From Sphagnum magellanicum (Eukaryota; Streptophyta; Sphagnopsida; Sphagnales; Sphagnaceae), in assembly GCA_021904315.1 (NCBI GenBank), contig CM038911.1, positions 1,118,501 through 1,182,500 on the forward strand: a stretch of 64,000 nucleotides of DNA, in the 5' to 3' direction. Positions 50,201 through 61,961 of the stretch are shown here, piece after piece. The notes beneath the pieces are model-generated. The model was not told where the DNA came from. It ran no database searches and saw only the letters and a list, made by a program, of their open reading frames with translations. Made by a program: the position numbers and the translations under genes. Numbering within the stretch: position 1 is the first letter of the stretch; each line of letters starts with the position of its first letter.

Positions 50201-53200
50201 GACAACTAAATAGTGGTGAGGATTTATGTTGTTTGGTTCTAAGGCAAAGGAAGAGGGTATTAGTTGACTAAAAAGTAGAACCATTCATTGGAACATGAAG
50301 ACATGGAAATCAATGTGGACATAGATTATTCTATTATAATCATTTTGGTGTAGTAAATGATAGAACATTCATGCATCTATGTAAGGTGTGTTTGTATGTT
50401 TGTGCGTGTCCACAATATTATTTCTTGTTTCTTAATTGAAATAATTTGTAGGTGTGTGTGAAGTTTTACCAAAATAATTGTTGATCACATGTAGCTTAAC
50501 ACATAGAAGTTGTTACGTTGGTTATTATGGATACATGGTATTTGTAATAATGGCAAAAGGCAAGAATCTAGTAGTGATGCATTTTTAATGTGTATGATTA
50601 ATTGGGTGTACAAATGTATCGCTAATAACCTATGAAAAAAATTATTTCACACAACTATTATTATTAAATCATGGACTCAGAATTTTGTGATTGATGATGA
50701 TGTAAACAATTGAGGCAAATGTATATTTTGAAAAATTATGTATTTAGGCTAAATGGAAACAACAATTTAGAATTCATGCATGTTGATTAAGGAACAAGGT
50801 TTATCTAACACTACAAGGATTTTATTTTTGAAAATTAACAAATGTTGAGAGGAACTTTTGAGTCTTTTTGAACTCAATGGATGTCATGAATGTTCAACCA
50901 AATGGTGATTTTTTTTGAAAGATGAATGGTTGTATGTTTGAATGATGTTGTTTGGTACATTATAATAATTACATTTTTTTTTCTTTTGGCTATCATCATT
51001 TTTTCATTTTTTTCCTATTACAAAAGCTTAGAGAAATGATGAAAGCATGTGCACACTTTTGGTGTTCAGACTTAACAAGAAAAACTAAACCTTAGAATTT
51101 ACATGGGTCATATACTAACCACTTCCCAATTGGTGGGTATTTGATAAGTGACCCATATTCATAACACATGGATAACACCCAAAAAAATTGAGTTAGTAGT
51201 AACCAAAGGTATTACTTTGAGAAGGAAATTGTTAGTAGGCACATCTAAACAATTTTAACTTTTTGATTCATATTTTATGTGTTGCCAAAAAAAGGGAAAA
51301 AACAAAATTACTTCACAAGTTTTGAAAAGAAAGGTAACAACCATTTAAATAGCCAAAGCTAAAATTAGTACTATTTGAGTTCACCAATAATAATCTTCAT
51401 CATCATAAGGCAAAAAAAACCAAAATTATCATTGTTCTATAAATTTTATCAACCATTGCCTATAAAACCAAATTTTCATATCACTACTTGTTTATAAATA
51501 CAAGAAAATCCAATGTGCAATTGCTATGATTTAGATGAATGTTAACTAAAGCAAAACTCTTCATTGAATTGTTTAGGGTGAAAACACACTATAGTGTCCC
51601 CCTTTGGGATGTCACATTGTAGTACTTTCTAGGGGTGTTCATGTTTGAATGTATTCCACTTCAAACTTTTGAAAACATTTCACAATATTTTTGTATGTGA
51701 GATTGGAGTATATTTGTGGAAACAAATGTAATGTATCTATGTATTTAAAAACACAAATATATTAAAAATAATTTAAATGATGTTTAATTTTTGTGAAAGT
51801 TGAAGGTATATTTAACCATGTCATTTCACATAGTTTGAGCCATGTTTGGATACCATGTGATTAATTTGAAAATTTTCATATCAAAAAATGAGTTTTTTCA
51901 ACAAAAATGTGATAAATGTGTGGTAAATTGAAATTTTGACAAGTAATCACATTCATAATATATGGAAAATGATAAGCTCAAATAGATGGACCATTTTTTA
52001 AATTTCACTAAAATCAATTATTTTAATGATTAATGAAGCCTTAAAGTTAGTGTAGTCAAAATGAGACAATGGCCCTATTATACCAATACATATTGTAAAT
52101 ATACTCATGAATCCTTCAATAAATAATATTACATAACATTAGTTTTGTAAAAATAATAATTGTAAAGCCCAAAATTGATATCCAAAATTAAATGTACCAT
52201 ACTTTTGGAACAATTATACTATATGTATTATAATACAAGACCCAAAAGTGCCCCAAAGGGAGCTCACCATAGTGTGTTTTCACCCTTTATCTATATTATA
52301 ACATACTATCAACAAGGGCTTAGGGTGCTTACAAGACACATTTCACAAAGTAGGTGAATGTCAAAATTAAGTTAGTAGATATTGATGTTGTGATTCATGA
52401 TGAAACCTTGGCAAGATCCATTAAGCAAAACACCCAGGAAAGGGGGAAAGGAAGTGCAAAGAGAGAGGACCTAGGTCCAAGTTAGAAAAGCAAAACCCAA
52501 AGTGGGTTGCAAAAGGTTTTCAAAGGAACAAATTATGTTTTAAAGCCTTCATCAATTGCAAAAAAAATCAGAAAAGCATTGGGAGGTCATTCATTGTATA
52601 TTTTAGGAAACATTTCAAGCAAAAGGATATTTTTAAATGTGCTAGAAAATAATGGCATATTACTAACATGTTCTAGGTATATTTTCAAAACATTTTCAAA
52701 ATCAAATATTAACATTCTATTTACATTTAATTTTTATTTTTTTTCATAAAGTTGCACCTTATATTTTTTTGCGTGTCGTTTGTAATAAAATGGAAGTGAC
52801 CTCTTTAGTTGAAAAAGGAAAAGAAAGGGAAGGTTGAAAAAATAGTTAGCCTAGAAAAACCTTCACTTGTAATCACAATGCATTTCAAAATAAAAATGAC
52901 ATGCAATCTTTGCAAAACTACTAACACACTTTACTTATAGAAGGCTCACAGAACTGCCAAAGGAAGGCCATTAGTGCACTTTGTTGACCATGCCACTTTA
53001 GCACATCAATGAAAAAAATCATTTATTTTTTGGTGCAGGCAATCAAGAACCTTTATGGCAAGGGGAAGAAACACATTTGTTAAATGTTGATCGTGGTGAA
53101 GTCCTTCCTTTTTTTAAGCCACCATCATTGTGGTCACCTTGAAAGAAAATGTAGCAAGTGAAACCAAATTTGCTCGAATGGGATTGGTAATGACCTTGTT

Positions 53201-54268
53201 GACTAATGTGTGAATGCCATCAACCAATAACATGATGTCAACATGTTGGTAAGAAGACTATAGGGAAGGTGGCAGAAGGACATGAGATGGCAAGATGCGG
53301 TGTGATTTGGTTCTAAGTTTTGAGTCAATCCCAAGTTCAAGGTTTTTAGGGCTGATTTTGAGTTCATAAAACCAAACTTGGACTTAGAACTAGCTTTAGA
53401 ACTAGATTTGTATGTAGATTTGCAAATTGGCCTCTAGTTATAGTTGGCCTCAAACTTGAACTTGGTTTTCAAACTTGTTTCATGTAAATTCTAAATTTTT
53501 ATGCAATCAATTTTTTATTTTTTGTTTGGGGGGTTTATTTTTGTTTATTGCTTGCTTCAATTATTTTTCTTCTTTAGGTCAGTTGTAGACATGCCCAACA
53601 CCAAGTTCACAAGTCGATATCAAGATAGTTATCCATTATTCTTCATTTCTTGTTTTTATTTAATGATTTTCATGACTATGGGTGTGCCAAATGGAAGATT
53701 AAAATATGTGTTTAAATTCCAAAGGCAACTAAACAACAAAGAAGTAAGAAGAGAATGAACATGTTCAAAGAACAAAATGTTCGAAAAAAAATCCCTCAAA
53801 GCTTTAGACCCCATATATTCTTTTTTTTTTGTCCGTTTTGAATGACTTAAAAAAATATGGGTGCACTAACTTGAGTTTTACAATCTCTTTTAGAAACTCA
53901 AAGGAAATTGAACTACATCCAAGGATCCTAAGCTCCAAAAATTTATCTGCCAAACTAAACAGTTATTGTTCCAAACAATTATCTTGCCAAATTGAACACC
54001 TATTGTTCCAAATTGAAAACTAGATTTCCAAATTTGGTATCTTCCTCAAATTTGTCCATTTTGAGCGACCTTCATGGCAATGGGTGTGCCAAGTGGAGGT
54101 CCACAATGTCTCTTTGAACTTCTAAAGCAACTACGGTACATCCAAGGATTTACGTTCTTTAAGAAAGCTTAAATGTTTGAACATTAACTTGTTTACCTTA
54201 GCTAGACATGTTAGTTTGTGATTAAAATTAGGTTTATACATTTTCAAAGTTTTAAGTAATAGATTTGT
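47201..54268. other. Long AT-rich stretch, no gene seen
   Basis: Seven kilobases of AT-rich DNA with short frames only. The segments near 48.90-49.30 and 51.58-51.97 kb resemble each other (GTGAAAGCACATTAAAGTG... against GTGAAAACACACTATAGTG..., then GTGGTAAATTGAAATTTTGAC-type strings), so an old dispersed repeat is present. No known protein pattern was noticed. Confidence 0.5.

Positions 54269-54312
<44 letters not shown>
54269..54312. repeat. Poly-G run of 44 bases
   Basis: Uninterrupted G from 54269 to 54312, followed by TGGCTGGGGGGG. It stands in DNA that is about two-thirds AT. It could be a true homopolymer able to form G-quadruplexes, or a sequencing or gap-closing artefact. Confidence 0.95.
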
Positions 54313-54313
<1 letters not shown>

Positions 54314-55546
54314 GGCTGGGGGGGATGCAAATAATACAAATGGCCAAGTCTCGATAACAAGAAATTTGTAATTTTGGCTTATGTGTAGGTGGGCATAACT
54401 AGAGTCGACTTGGAATTAAATGCAACTAGGACAAATTTTTTTAATATATGAACCAAGAACTTGTCATCTAGAAATATGAAGGTTGGTTTTGGAACCATAC
54501 CCAAAGTTCTTTTGTTTTTTGAAAAATCCTTAGATTGAAATTAGAGGTCTTCAAGATTCTTTTTTTAAGTTTGGAACTAGGATTGTATGTTCTCTCAAAA
54601 AGCTAGAATGGATAGTTCACTAGTAAACAAAACATTCTTTTAAAAATCATAAGTCATTCAACAAAAGTCCAAAAATTACAATTCCACTTGGAGTACACTT
54701 TACATCCTTTTGAAAATACTTTACAAGAAAAAAATACAAGGTAAAACTTAGAGTTGCTCTTGCCAAGGGATTTAGGTGTTTCTATTATACTTTGAACTAA
54801 AGTTCACATTGACCTTGTAACTTTTAATGCCATTGTTTATACATATTAAGATATTGACAAGAAGGGCTTGGGGTGCGAAGACACATTTCATGTAGGCAAT
54901 TGTCAAAACTAAAATTAGTCTACCACAAAATGTCAAGAAATCATAATTAATTCTACAAAAGTTCAAATTTATAATTTTGGATATTTTTGTAGTTGGTGTA
55001 AAAAATAAGTGCAAGGTAAAACTAAGAGATATTCCTAACCAAACTACTTATTTGATGGTCCTAAGTGCTTTTACTTTAATGCAAGCAACACACTGCCCAA
55101 AAATTATCACCTTGCAGCTTCATAACCTACTAACAAAGCAAAAAAGCAAAAAGAAGGTGCTCCTAGAAACATAATCAAGGGTTGCCTGACCAAAATTTGC
55201 CGTCCTTCCCATCCAAACCTCAACTCTAATTCTAAAGCAAATTCTAATGCCTATTTTACTAGCTATCCCATTGTGGCATGACATGGTATCGAAGTGGAAG
55301 TGTGTGCACGCTTATGAGCCAAGAAGCTAAGTTACCTTTCAGGTATAGCTTCATCTCACATTGAGTTCAAAGAAGATTTAGAAACTCATGGGGAAGGGAA
55401 GACATACAGTTCTGCAATGAGAAGGAATAAAATTTGAATGAGACTTCCAGGACCAGGAGAGCTCAACTTTTGCAAAAACTCAACCATGGTTTGAAACTCA
55501 GGTGTCAGTACTGCAAAGTCTGTTCTACTTGTAGAGGGCCACCAGC
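54313..55546. other. Intergenic DNA, no gene seen
   Basis: AT-rich to about 55.2 kb, then of average composition. ATGGTATCGAAGTGG at about 55283 resembles the primer-binding sequence of Copia elements and may be debris of one. No coding region was recognised. Confidence 0.45.
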
Positions 55547-56095
55547 TGTCGGAATGTTCACAACAAGGCCAAAATTTAAGAAAGCTTAACTGGGTTTAGG
55601 GCAGGCAGGGCGGGGGGGAATACAGTGACAGAACAAACAAAACTGAGACAATGTGGCAGGTGCGAATGTGAGCCCTCTTGTCAATCACCTACTGAGGTCA
55701 CCCATGTCAGCCCCAATTACTTCAAAGAAAACTTACTTAATTTTGAACCAAAGTGGCACATTTAGTTCGACATCAAATACCAACTCAAATACAGAATGTG
55801 AGAAAGTTGAGATGGCCCACTTAGGCTGATACACTAATAAGATTGTGGAAGCTTGTAGGGTTAGAATTGTAATTAGGGTTAAGTAGGGTGATTAGGTGAA
55901 TCTTAAGACTGCTGTCCACATGATGCTTATTCTTGACTTTATGTTAGTTTTGCAACATATTAAGAGTAATCAACATTTCCATGTATTATTGTAAGTGTGG
56001 GCCTCACTACTTGTAAACTACTCACAGGTTTCTTCTCTCTCAATGTATAATATGATCCAGATCCACGAGGGTGTAACAAAAGATGCAATCAGAGC
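55547..56095 (+). mobile_element. Copia-like LTR remnant with primer-binding site
   Basis: A 532-bp segment from TGTCGGAATGTTCAC (55547) to GGGTGTAACA (56078) has the look of a Copia LTR, including a TCTCTCAATGTATAATATGATC tract split near 56037-56058. Five bases later TGCAATCAGAGC (56084-56095) resembles the TGGTATCAGAGC site that binds initiator Met-tRNA. No gag or pol follows, and flanking 5-mers do not match, so it is the 5' end of a truncated element. Confidence 0.5.
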
Positions 56096-58811
56096 TTGCA
56101 AGGATGCCCACCAATAATGTTAGAAAGCTGGGCTCAGATAGCCACTCGTGTTGCTCCTGTGGGTGTGCCAGCTTTGAACCCTTCTATACTCACCTAACAT
56201 GTGTCAGTCAAAAGCTTACCTAGTGTAGCAGCAAAAGCAAACGCAAAAAGGGAGTGAGGGGAAATAGGGGTGGACCAAAACTAATTCTTTGATTGAATGC
56301 TCCCCAACAGAAGATGGATATAATATTATTATTGACTGTAGAAGACGGTAAGAAATCACAAGACTCTGAACTTGTACCCCGGGAACTTAACTTATTTATG
56401 CTCAATTTTAGAGGGAACCTAATGAGAAATTGGTCTCCCCCACAACAACAGTAATGTCCAATTGCCTTGCACATATGTTGTATGCATCCAGCATGAAAGG
56501 AGGGGGAGAGGGGCTTTTGTGCAGTAGTTCTTCTAAACATCCAAGAAGTGTGAATTTATTGCAATAGTGGCTTTAAATGTATAAGGCAGTGCCCCAGGAG
56601 CACGGTGTTCCTGAAATAAGCACCTGCACTCTGGAACTGCTCTTCTGAGGGTGTTACCCAACATATTTAACATTGACAGAAACTTGTTACTTTTCATTTG
56701 AGGCATGAAAAAACACCAGCGATATTACACAAAATGCTCGTCTGAGCAGGTGTTTTGTTTTTCAAAAATTGCCGTGCCTCTTGGGAAGGAAAAATTCTGC
56801 TGGATAACTAGCTCTCAAGATACACTAGAAATTTTCTGCTGCTGCTTTAAGTCCAAGTATATTTATGGATCCAGAACTGACAATATGTATGGATCCGGAA
56901 GGGGTGGGATGGGGTGGGGTGGGTTGTTTTGGTTTTGTTTTTTTTTGGAGCCGTGCAGGAGTTCTTCTAAAGGTGAAAGGTGAAATGGGTTTAGGGTTTC
57001 AGAATCAGAGAACCGCGGAATCAGAACTAGCTGGTAACTACAACTACTCAATCCGAGCTCATGAGTAAAGTACTGGTTCTGGACCCCAGCGGACCAGCAG
57101 AAGGAAAGGCCCATCAGCAGGCCAGATGATTGAGGAGGGGGTGACGTGGGACGGGCTCATTTATTCTTGCGGAGGAGGAAATTGGCAGTCGCGTTGAACG
57201 AGTCATTAAGAGATCGATCGATGGTTGAAGCCAAAAAGAAAACGCCTTTGGAAAAAAAAAAAAAAAACTGCAAAAAGATAAACTATGACGGCGGTGATGC
57301 ATGCATATATGCGCGCTCGCTCACAAGAAACAAATTGCAGCCGGCGAACAACAGCAGTGGGCTTCCCGGGGTCCGAGCCTCTCTGAAGGTGTGGTCTGCG
57401 CGGGACCCAAAGTCACGGCCATTGTTGTTTTGATTCTAGAGGCTTGAACTGTGTGTTCGGTGCATGACTGGGGCCCATTGAAGGGAATCAGACACCCATT
57501 AGTTGGCTTTGACTGGGAAAAAGAAGAAGAAGAGCGGCACTTGATGGTGCCATATTGACGTCAACAGCGCCGCATTCCCATCATTGCTCGGGGTATGTTA
57601 CATGCATACGGACAAGCCGCGTACCTACAGAAGGACCGTACCTGATGTCTCCATCTAGAAGGGAAAGACGTGTGTGGCAGAAGCGTACTTACATGGTATG
57701 TATAGAACCCGGGGATTTGATCCAAGCTGGGTGTACAAGTCTAGTACAAAGGCTGAAGGGTAGCTGGAGATTGAATGGTTGTGCTAGTGATAGTCTGGGC
57801 TTGGAGAAGGTGTAGCTGGAAGTGGCGATTGAATGTGGTCGGATCATTGATGACGGATCAGGGGCGGGCCAGAAGGACCACTGGCACTGGGCAGCATGCA
57901 GGAAGAAGCACTAGCTAGCTGCTGGAGTTGTTCCGCGTGGCCTGTCACTTTGTGCCTGATATTCCTTCAGATTCGGAGTCTTCCTTGAGATCTACGGGTT
58001 CTCTTGCGGCTTTCCTTCTCGTCATCACTCTATTCTGAACGTATCCACTTGATTCGGATTCTAAGCGAGTCTATACTTTGGTGTTTTGGTCGCTGGGAAA
58101 CCGGAAGCGAGATAGAGCACATTTTGAAGCCACATCCATAATCCATTAGCCAACTAGTTTCAGTGAGAGAGAGAGAGTCTCCGAGAAAAAGCAACCGGAA
58201 AAAGAAAAGAAACAATATGACCATTGAGGAGGCGTGAAACCATGAATTTATTCCGAAGGTTAGACTATTAACGGCCAATGCAAGGCAGCTGGGAGGATCA
58301 GATTACACATTGAATCAGCGCGGTCAGATGTTCAGTGCATGGAGTACTGTGCAATCCTTTGATGAATGCAAAATCCGTCACTAGCAGCTGGCAATACTGA
58401 TGTGCAAGGATCCGCTCGATCGGCTACGTTGGTACATGAATCTGCTGTTGCACCAGGAGCTTCCATTTCTGCGATGCAATCGACAAGTACTTGTGCATCG
58501 TCACTTATTTTAAAGGTGCATATATGTAAATCTCTTCAAACTGTTGCCAGCCAAACTACAAGCAGCCCGACAATACATGTCAATGTTGGCCTCAGAAGAT
58601 CATGAATGTCTTGAATTGCTGCAGGCTCAAACGTCCTCTTGATCTCGTCGAAGTTTGGTTGATTTCTTCTTGTTGGTAACGAGGCTGGAGTATATTCCTG
58701 ACCCAGCACGACTTCAGCCGAGGTAAAGTGTAGCGTGTGAATTGTTTCAAGAAGATCTATCCATCTAAGAAACAGTTTGATCTGTTGCGTTAGCATCAAC
58801 GTCGGGGCGAC
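56096..58811 (+). other. Intergenic DNA upstream of the glutaredoxin
   Basis: From about 56.9 kb the composition is less AT-rich and the sequence looks single-copy. It probably includes the glutaredoxin promoter. A perfect palindrome TTGACGTCAA (57555-57564) contains TGACG, the core bound by TGA-type bZIP factors, but it is 1.25 kb from the ATG and may be chance. Open frames on both strands lack recognisable domains. Confidence 0.5.
56584..56625 (+). repeat. Dispersed short repeat, copy C
   Basis: GGCAGTGCCCCAGG, followed by GTGTTCCTGAAATAAGCACC, parallels 59998-60037 downstream of the glutaredoxin. Further right, GTGTTTTGTTTTTCAAAAAT (near 56750) parallels GCGTTTTGTTTTTCCAAAAT (near 60037), so copy C carries an extra insert of about 120 bp. 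Confidence 0.55.
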
Positions 58812-59240
58812 ATGCAGACTCAGACGCATTTGCAGACTTATCACAAGTTGGGAGGCGGCAAGAAAGATTTTGTGAGTCGGAAGGGAAGTCGAGATCCAAC
58901 GGCGATTGCAATGGAGAAGGTGGAGAAACTGGCGGCGGAGAATGCAGTGGTGGTGTTCAGTCAGAGCGGCTGTTGCATGTGCCATGTGGTGAAACGCCTT
59001 TTCTGCAGCTTGGGCGTCGGTCCCACTGTGTACGAGCTTGACGAGCTGCAAAGCGGGGGTAGCACCGATGATCTCGAAAAGGCCCTCATGCGCCTAGTGG
59101 GTGAATCGGCACAGGCGGCGGCGGTGCCGGCGGTCTTTGTTGGAGGAAAGCTGTTAGGAGGTCTTGACCGCGTCATGGCCGCCCACATCAGTGGTCTCCT
59201 CATCCCTCAATTGAAGGAAGCGGGAGCATTATGGTTGTAG
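58812..59240 (+). CDS. CC-type (ROXY-like) glutaredoxin
   Basis: A small thiol oxidoreductase of the plant-specific class III. In Arabidopsis its relatives bind TGA transcription factors in the nucleus and control petal and anther development or stress responses. The single-exon frame has 142 codons. The active site CCMC is at residues 54-57 inside FSQSGCCMCHVVKRLF. Further on come the thioredoxin-fold segments TVYELDEL, VPAVFVGGKLLGGLDRVM (with the cis-Pro that helps bind glutathione) and a C-terminus ending KEAGALWL. The ALWL tail is the motif that ROXY proteins need for TGA binding and activity. I take the first ATG (58812) because about 40 residues before the fold is normal for ROXY proteins; the ATG at residue 34 is an alternative. 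It looks fully intact. Class assignment is very secure; which ROXY subgroup is not. Confidence 0.97.
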   Translation: MQTQTHLQTYHKLGGGKKDFVSRKGSRDPTAIAMEKVEKLAAENAVVVFSQSGCCMCHVVKRLFCSLGVGPTVYELDELQSGGSTDDLEKALMRLVGESAQAAAVPAVFVGGKLLGGLDRVMAAHISGLLIPQLKEAGALWL

Positions 59241-59877
59241 GCCGTGTCTCCTCGTTTCTCTTCACCTTCTCTGGAGCTACAAGTGCTATTCTACTACCAC
59301 CTGGTCTCAACGCCTTCTATTACAACCCTAACATTAAGGTCCGGCCGAACTCAGCACAATGGCAAGAATCTTGAGCTTTAGTCTTTCTTTGGCTTGATGG
59401 CTTTTTTTGCACAAACCCAACATAAATGAGACTCCGGAAGAGCAACCAGTCCTTGCCCTTGGGTAGACCAAAATGTGTAGTTTGTATCAGAAGCTTAAGT
59501 TTGTAGGGCATGCATGCAGAGTTGAATCCATTGACTTAGGTCGAGATGTTTTGACACGAAGTAGGAAATTTTCCCATTAGAGAAACAGACAGTCTCGATT
59601 GCAAACTTAGGTTGGGACGATGACCCAATTCTTGGATATTGCAAATTTGCTTACTCCAAACTGAGCCAGACTGTGCAGTTTTGCGTGAATGCTGCATGCA
59701 CTCTGGGTTGCAGATTCGTTCAAGTGGACATGGATTTTTAATGTACTTTTACATTTGTTTAAGAGCAATTGTTCTTGCTCCCTCCTCTCAGACTGAAAGT
59801 TGTTTCTCTATCACAGTGAGAGAGATTCACTGACCTAACAGATCACCAACAGCTGAAGAACAATACTGTGTAAGCTT
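59241..59877. other. 3' flank of the glutaredoxin gene
   Basis: Presumably holds the 3' untranslated region and poly(A) site. I could not fix a polyadenylation signal. No second gene was seen. Confidence 0.5.
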
Positions 59878-60037
59878 AAGCCCTTGACAGCGGGCTTTAC
59901 CAGACTAAGGGACCATGCAAGGTATAGCGAAAAACCTAATGCCTGCAGGCATTTCGAAAGACGAAATCCTGTTCGTGTCCTGCACGAATTCTGTGTAGGG
60001 TAATGCCCTCAGGCTGTGGCATTCCTGAAATAACAGG
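59878..60037. repeat. Hairpin cluster with inverted ends (copy B)
   Basis: Five self-complementary units lie within 150 bp: AAGCCC/GGGCTT (59878-59897), the perfect 16-bp palindrome AATGCCTGCAGGCATT (59938-59953), ATTTCG-AAAGA-CGAAAT (59951-59967), TTCGTG-TCCTG-CACGAA (59972-59988) and AATGCC/GGCATT (60002-60023). The first unit with its following TTTACC (59878-59901) is also roughly the inverse of the last with its preceding GGGTAA (60000-60023), so the whole may be a small foldback element. It begins 640 bp after the glutaredoxin stop. Confidence 0.75.
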
Positions 60038-61094
60038 CGTTTTGTTTTTCCAAAATGCACTGTGGGATCTTATGTGTTGCAACCACTCCTCCAACTACAC
60101 TAAGAATTTCTTTGGAGGTTTTTATGTTTTTGGAAAGGACTTGGGCATAAGGTTTTTCAAAATACCCATCCTTCATGGAGAAAAGATTACGAACAGTAAG
60201 GCACCTTCAAGTATCCTAAAAAAATTCAAGCAGCTCTTTACAAAAGCTTAAAAACTGAGTGTTCTTTACAGCCATTTGTCTTTGTCAGATTCAGCCTGTC
60301 TCTAGAAATTCACAAATGTAGATTAACACTGTTTTTGCACACACCCAATCCCTCTTCCAAGAATTGCAGAGACCTTCAGAATGGGAAACAAGCCTGAGCT
60401 GAAGCATGGAGATAGCTTTAAGCTCCAAAAAAAAAATGTAGGAAGAGCTTTCACAACTCCCAAGTAAAACATTACCTGCTCACATTCTTGCTATGTAGGG
60501 TTACTCCCTGACTCTCCCAACCCTTGCACCCTGACCTAGTTTTATGGTGTACACACAGCACAGATTTGAGTACAAGATTGGAGCCTTCACTTGTTGCTGA
60601 GATCTGGTCTCAGAAAAGCAAATGAACAATGTGCTGGAATAGCATTAAGAGTATTTTGTGAAGCTTGAAATCCTGGTCACTTGCAATACCCATGTTATAA
60701 ATTTGGCCAAACATAGTAGCACATTATATGTTTTTTGGATCTCAATCTTAGTTATGTCAAGCTCAAGGATATTTGTACTATTTGCACATTTTCTTTTCTC
60801 CTCCTAATTTTGTGGAGCCTTTTGGTTGGAATTTTTTAAAATATGTATTTTGTGATCTCGTAAGTATTTAACAATTGGACAATGTTTCACAAAATGCATA
60901 TGTATTATCCAAATTCTGAACTGTTTTTGAAAAGGGAGTAGATCACAGATGTCATCACCAAGAAACAGGATTTCATAAAAGCAATGTTTTCCTCCTTCAT
61001 CATAAATTACAAGCTATAATGAGAATATCTATCTTAAATTGAACACCAATTCATGAGATCTGCCAAAGATGTCTTTTCAATGGCAATTGTCTAA
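60038..61094. other. Intergenic DNA, no gene seen
   Basis: The first 100 bp extend the similarity with the copy near 56.75 kb. Beyond that I see nothing definable. Confidence 0.5.
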
Positions 61095-61364
61095 ATGGTG
61101 AAGATGACTTCCATAGACCTCACCATAGATTTTAACACTTTTGTAGAAGCCTTAAGATTAGTTATAGAAGATTCAAGTGATATAATATTGTGTAAGATAG
61201 TTTCTCCAAAACTTATCTCATCATTCATGGGTGAAGTTCATCCATCAATTTTCTCATCCATTATAGACCTTCATGAATATGAAAAAAAAAACAAAAAATT
61301 AGCTCCTAAAGGTTCAACCATGTCCAAATGCACACGATCAAAGTTTGAAAGTTTTGTGAATTAG
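61095..61364 (+). CDS. Unidentified 89-residue open frame
   Basis: ATG-initiated and stop-terminated. It reads like a real protein segment: LTIDFNTFVEALRLVIEDSS, then VSPKLISSFMGEVHPSIFS and DLHEYEKKNKKLAPKG. There are no known motifs and no membrane segment. It lies 600 bp before the transposase relic, on the same strand, so it may be part of that transposon or of a second one. I would not call it a host gene without transcript support. Confidence 0.35.
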   Translation: MVKMTSIDLTIDFNTFVEALRLVIEDSSDIILCKIVSPKLISSFMGEVHPSIFSSIIDLHEYEKKNKKLAPKGSTMSKCTRSKFESFVN

Positions 61365-61961
61365 AAGTTCCTAGTCATGGGATTTCATCTTAGTTGGTAT
61401 TTAAAACCAATTTAATGTTGGTTTACGAATGGTTAAATGGATGATTGATGGAACATCAATTCCCATTGTTGAATTACTAAATGAAACATTTTTTTGTTAA
61501 CCTTAATGCCATTTCTGGATATTTGGACAAGGAGTATTGAATTTATCAATTAATAAACTTTCATCCTTTTGCTAATGATACATGTTTAACAACTACATAT
61601 GCCTCTAAATTACTTGGCAATTACCTTAAACCTTAATACCCGAATAGATTTTGCAGTTTAGTGCTAAATAATTTATTTATTTATCAAAATGCATTTCGGC
61701 ACATACAATATTAATTTAAAATATTTTTGGCATGCATGAATTTAAGAATAATTTTTCATCCACTCGAAGTTCAATTCAATTGTTATGTTTTTTTATTATA
61801 TTATTTACCTTCACAATTTTGATCTTATTTCCCTCTTAATTAAGTAGCATGTCTATGAAAATGTGGTCAAAGCCTAATCATGAAAGTTTTCTTGAGTGAT
61901 ATTAAAGGTTTTGGTGGAATTTCACTTTTGTGATTTACAAAACTTTTGGTAGAGGTTTGTA

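Noticed and set aside
58536-59051. Minus-strand frame of 171 codons over the glutaredoxin
   Set aside because: Antisense shadow of the glutaredoxin coding sequence and its leader; no recognisable domain.
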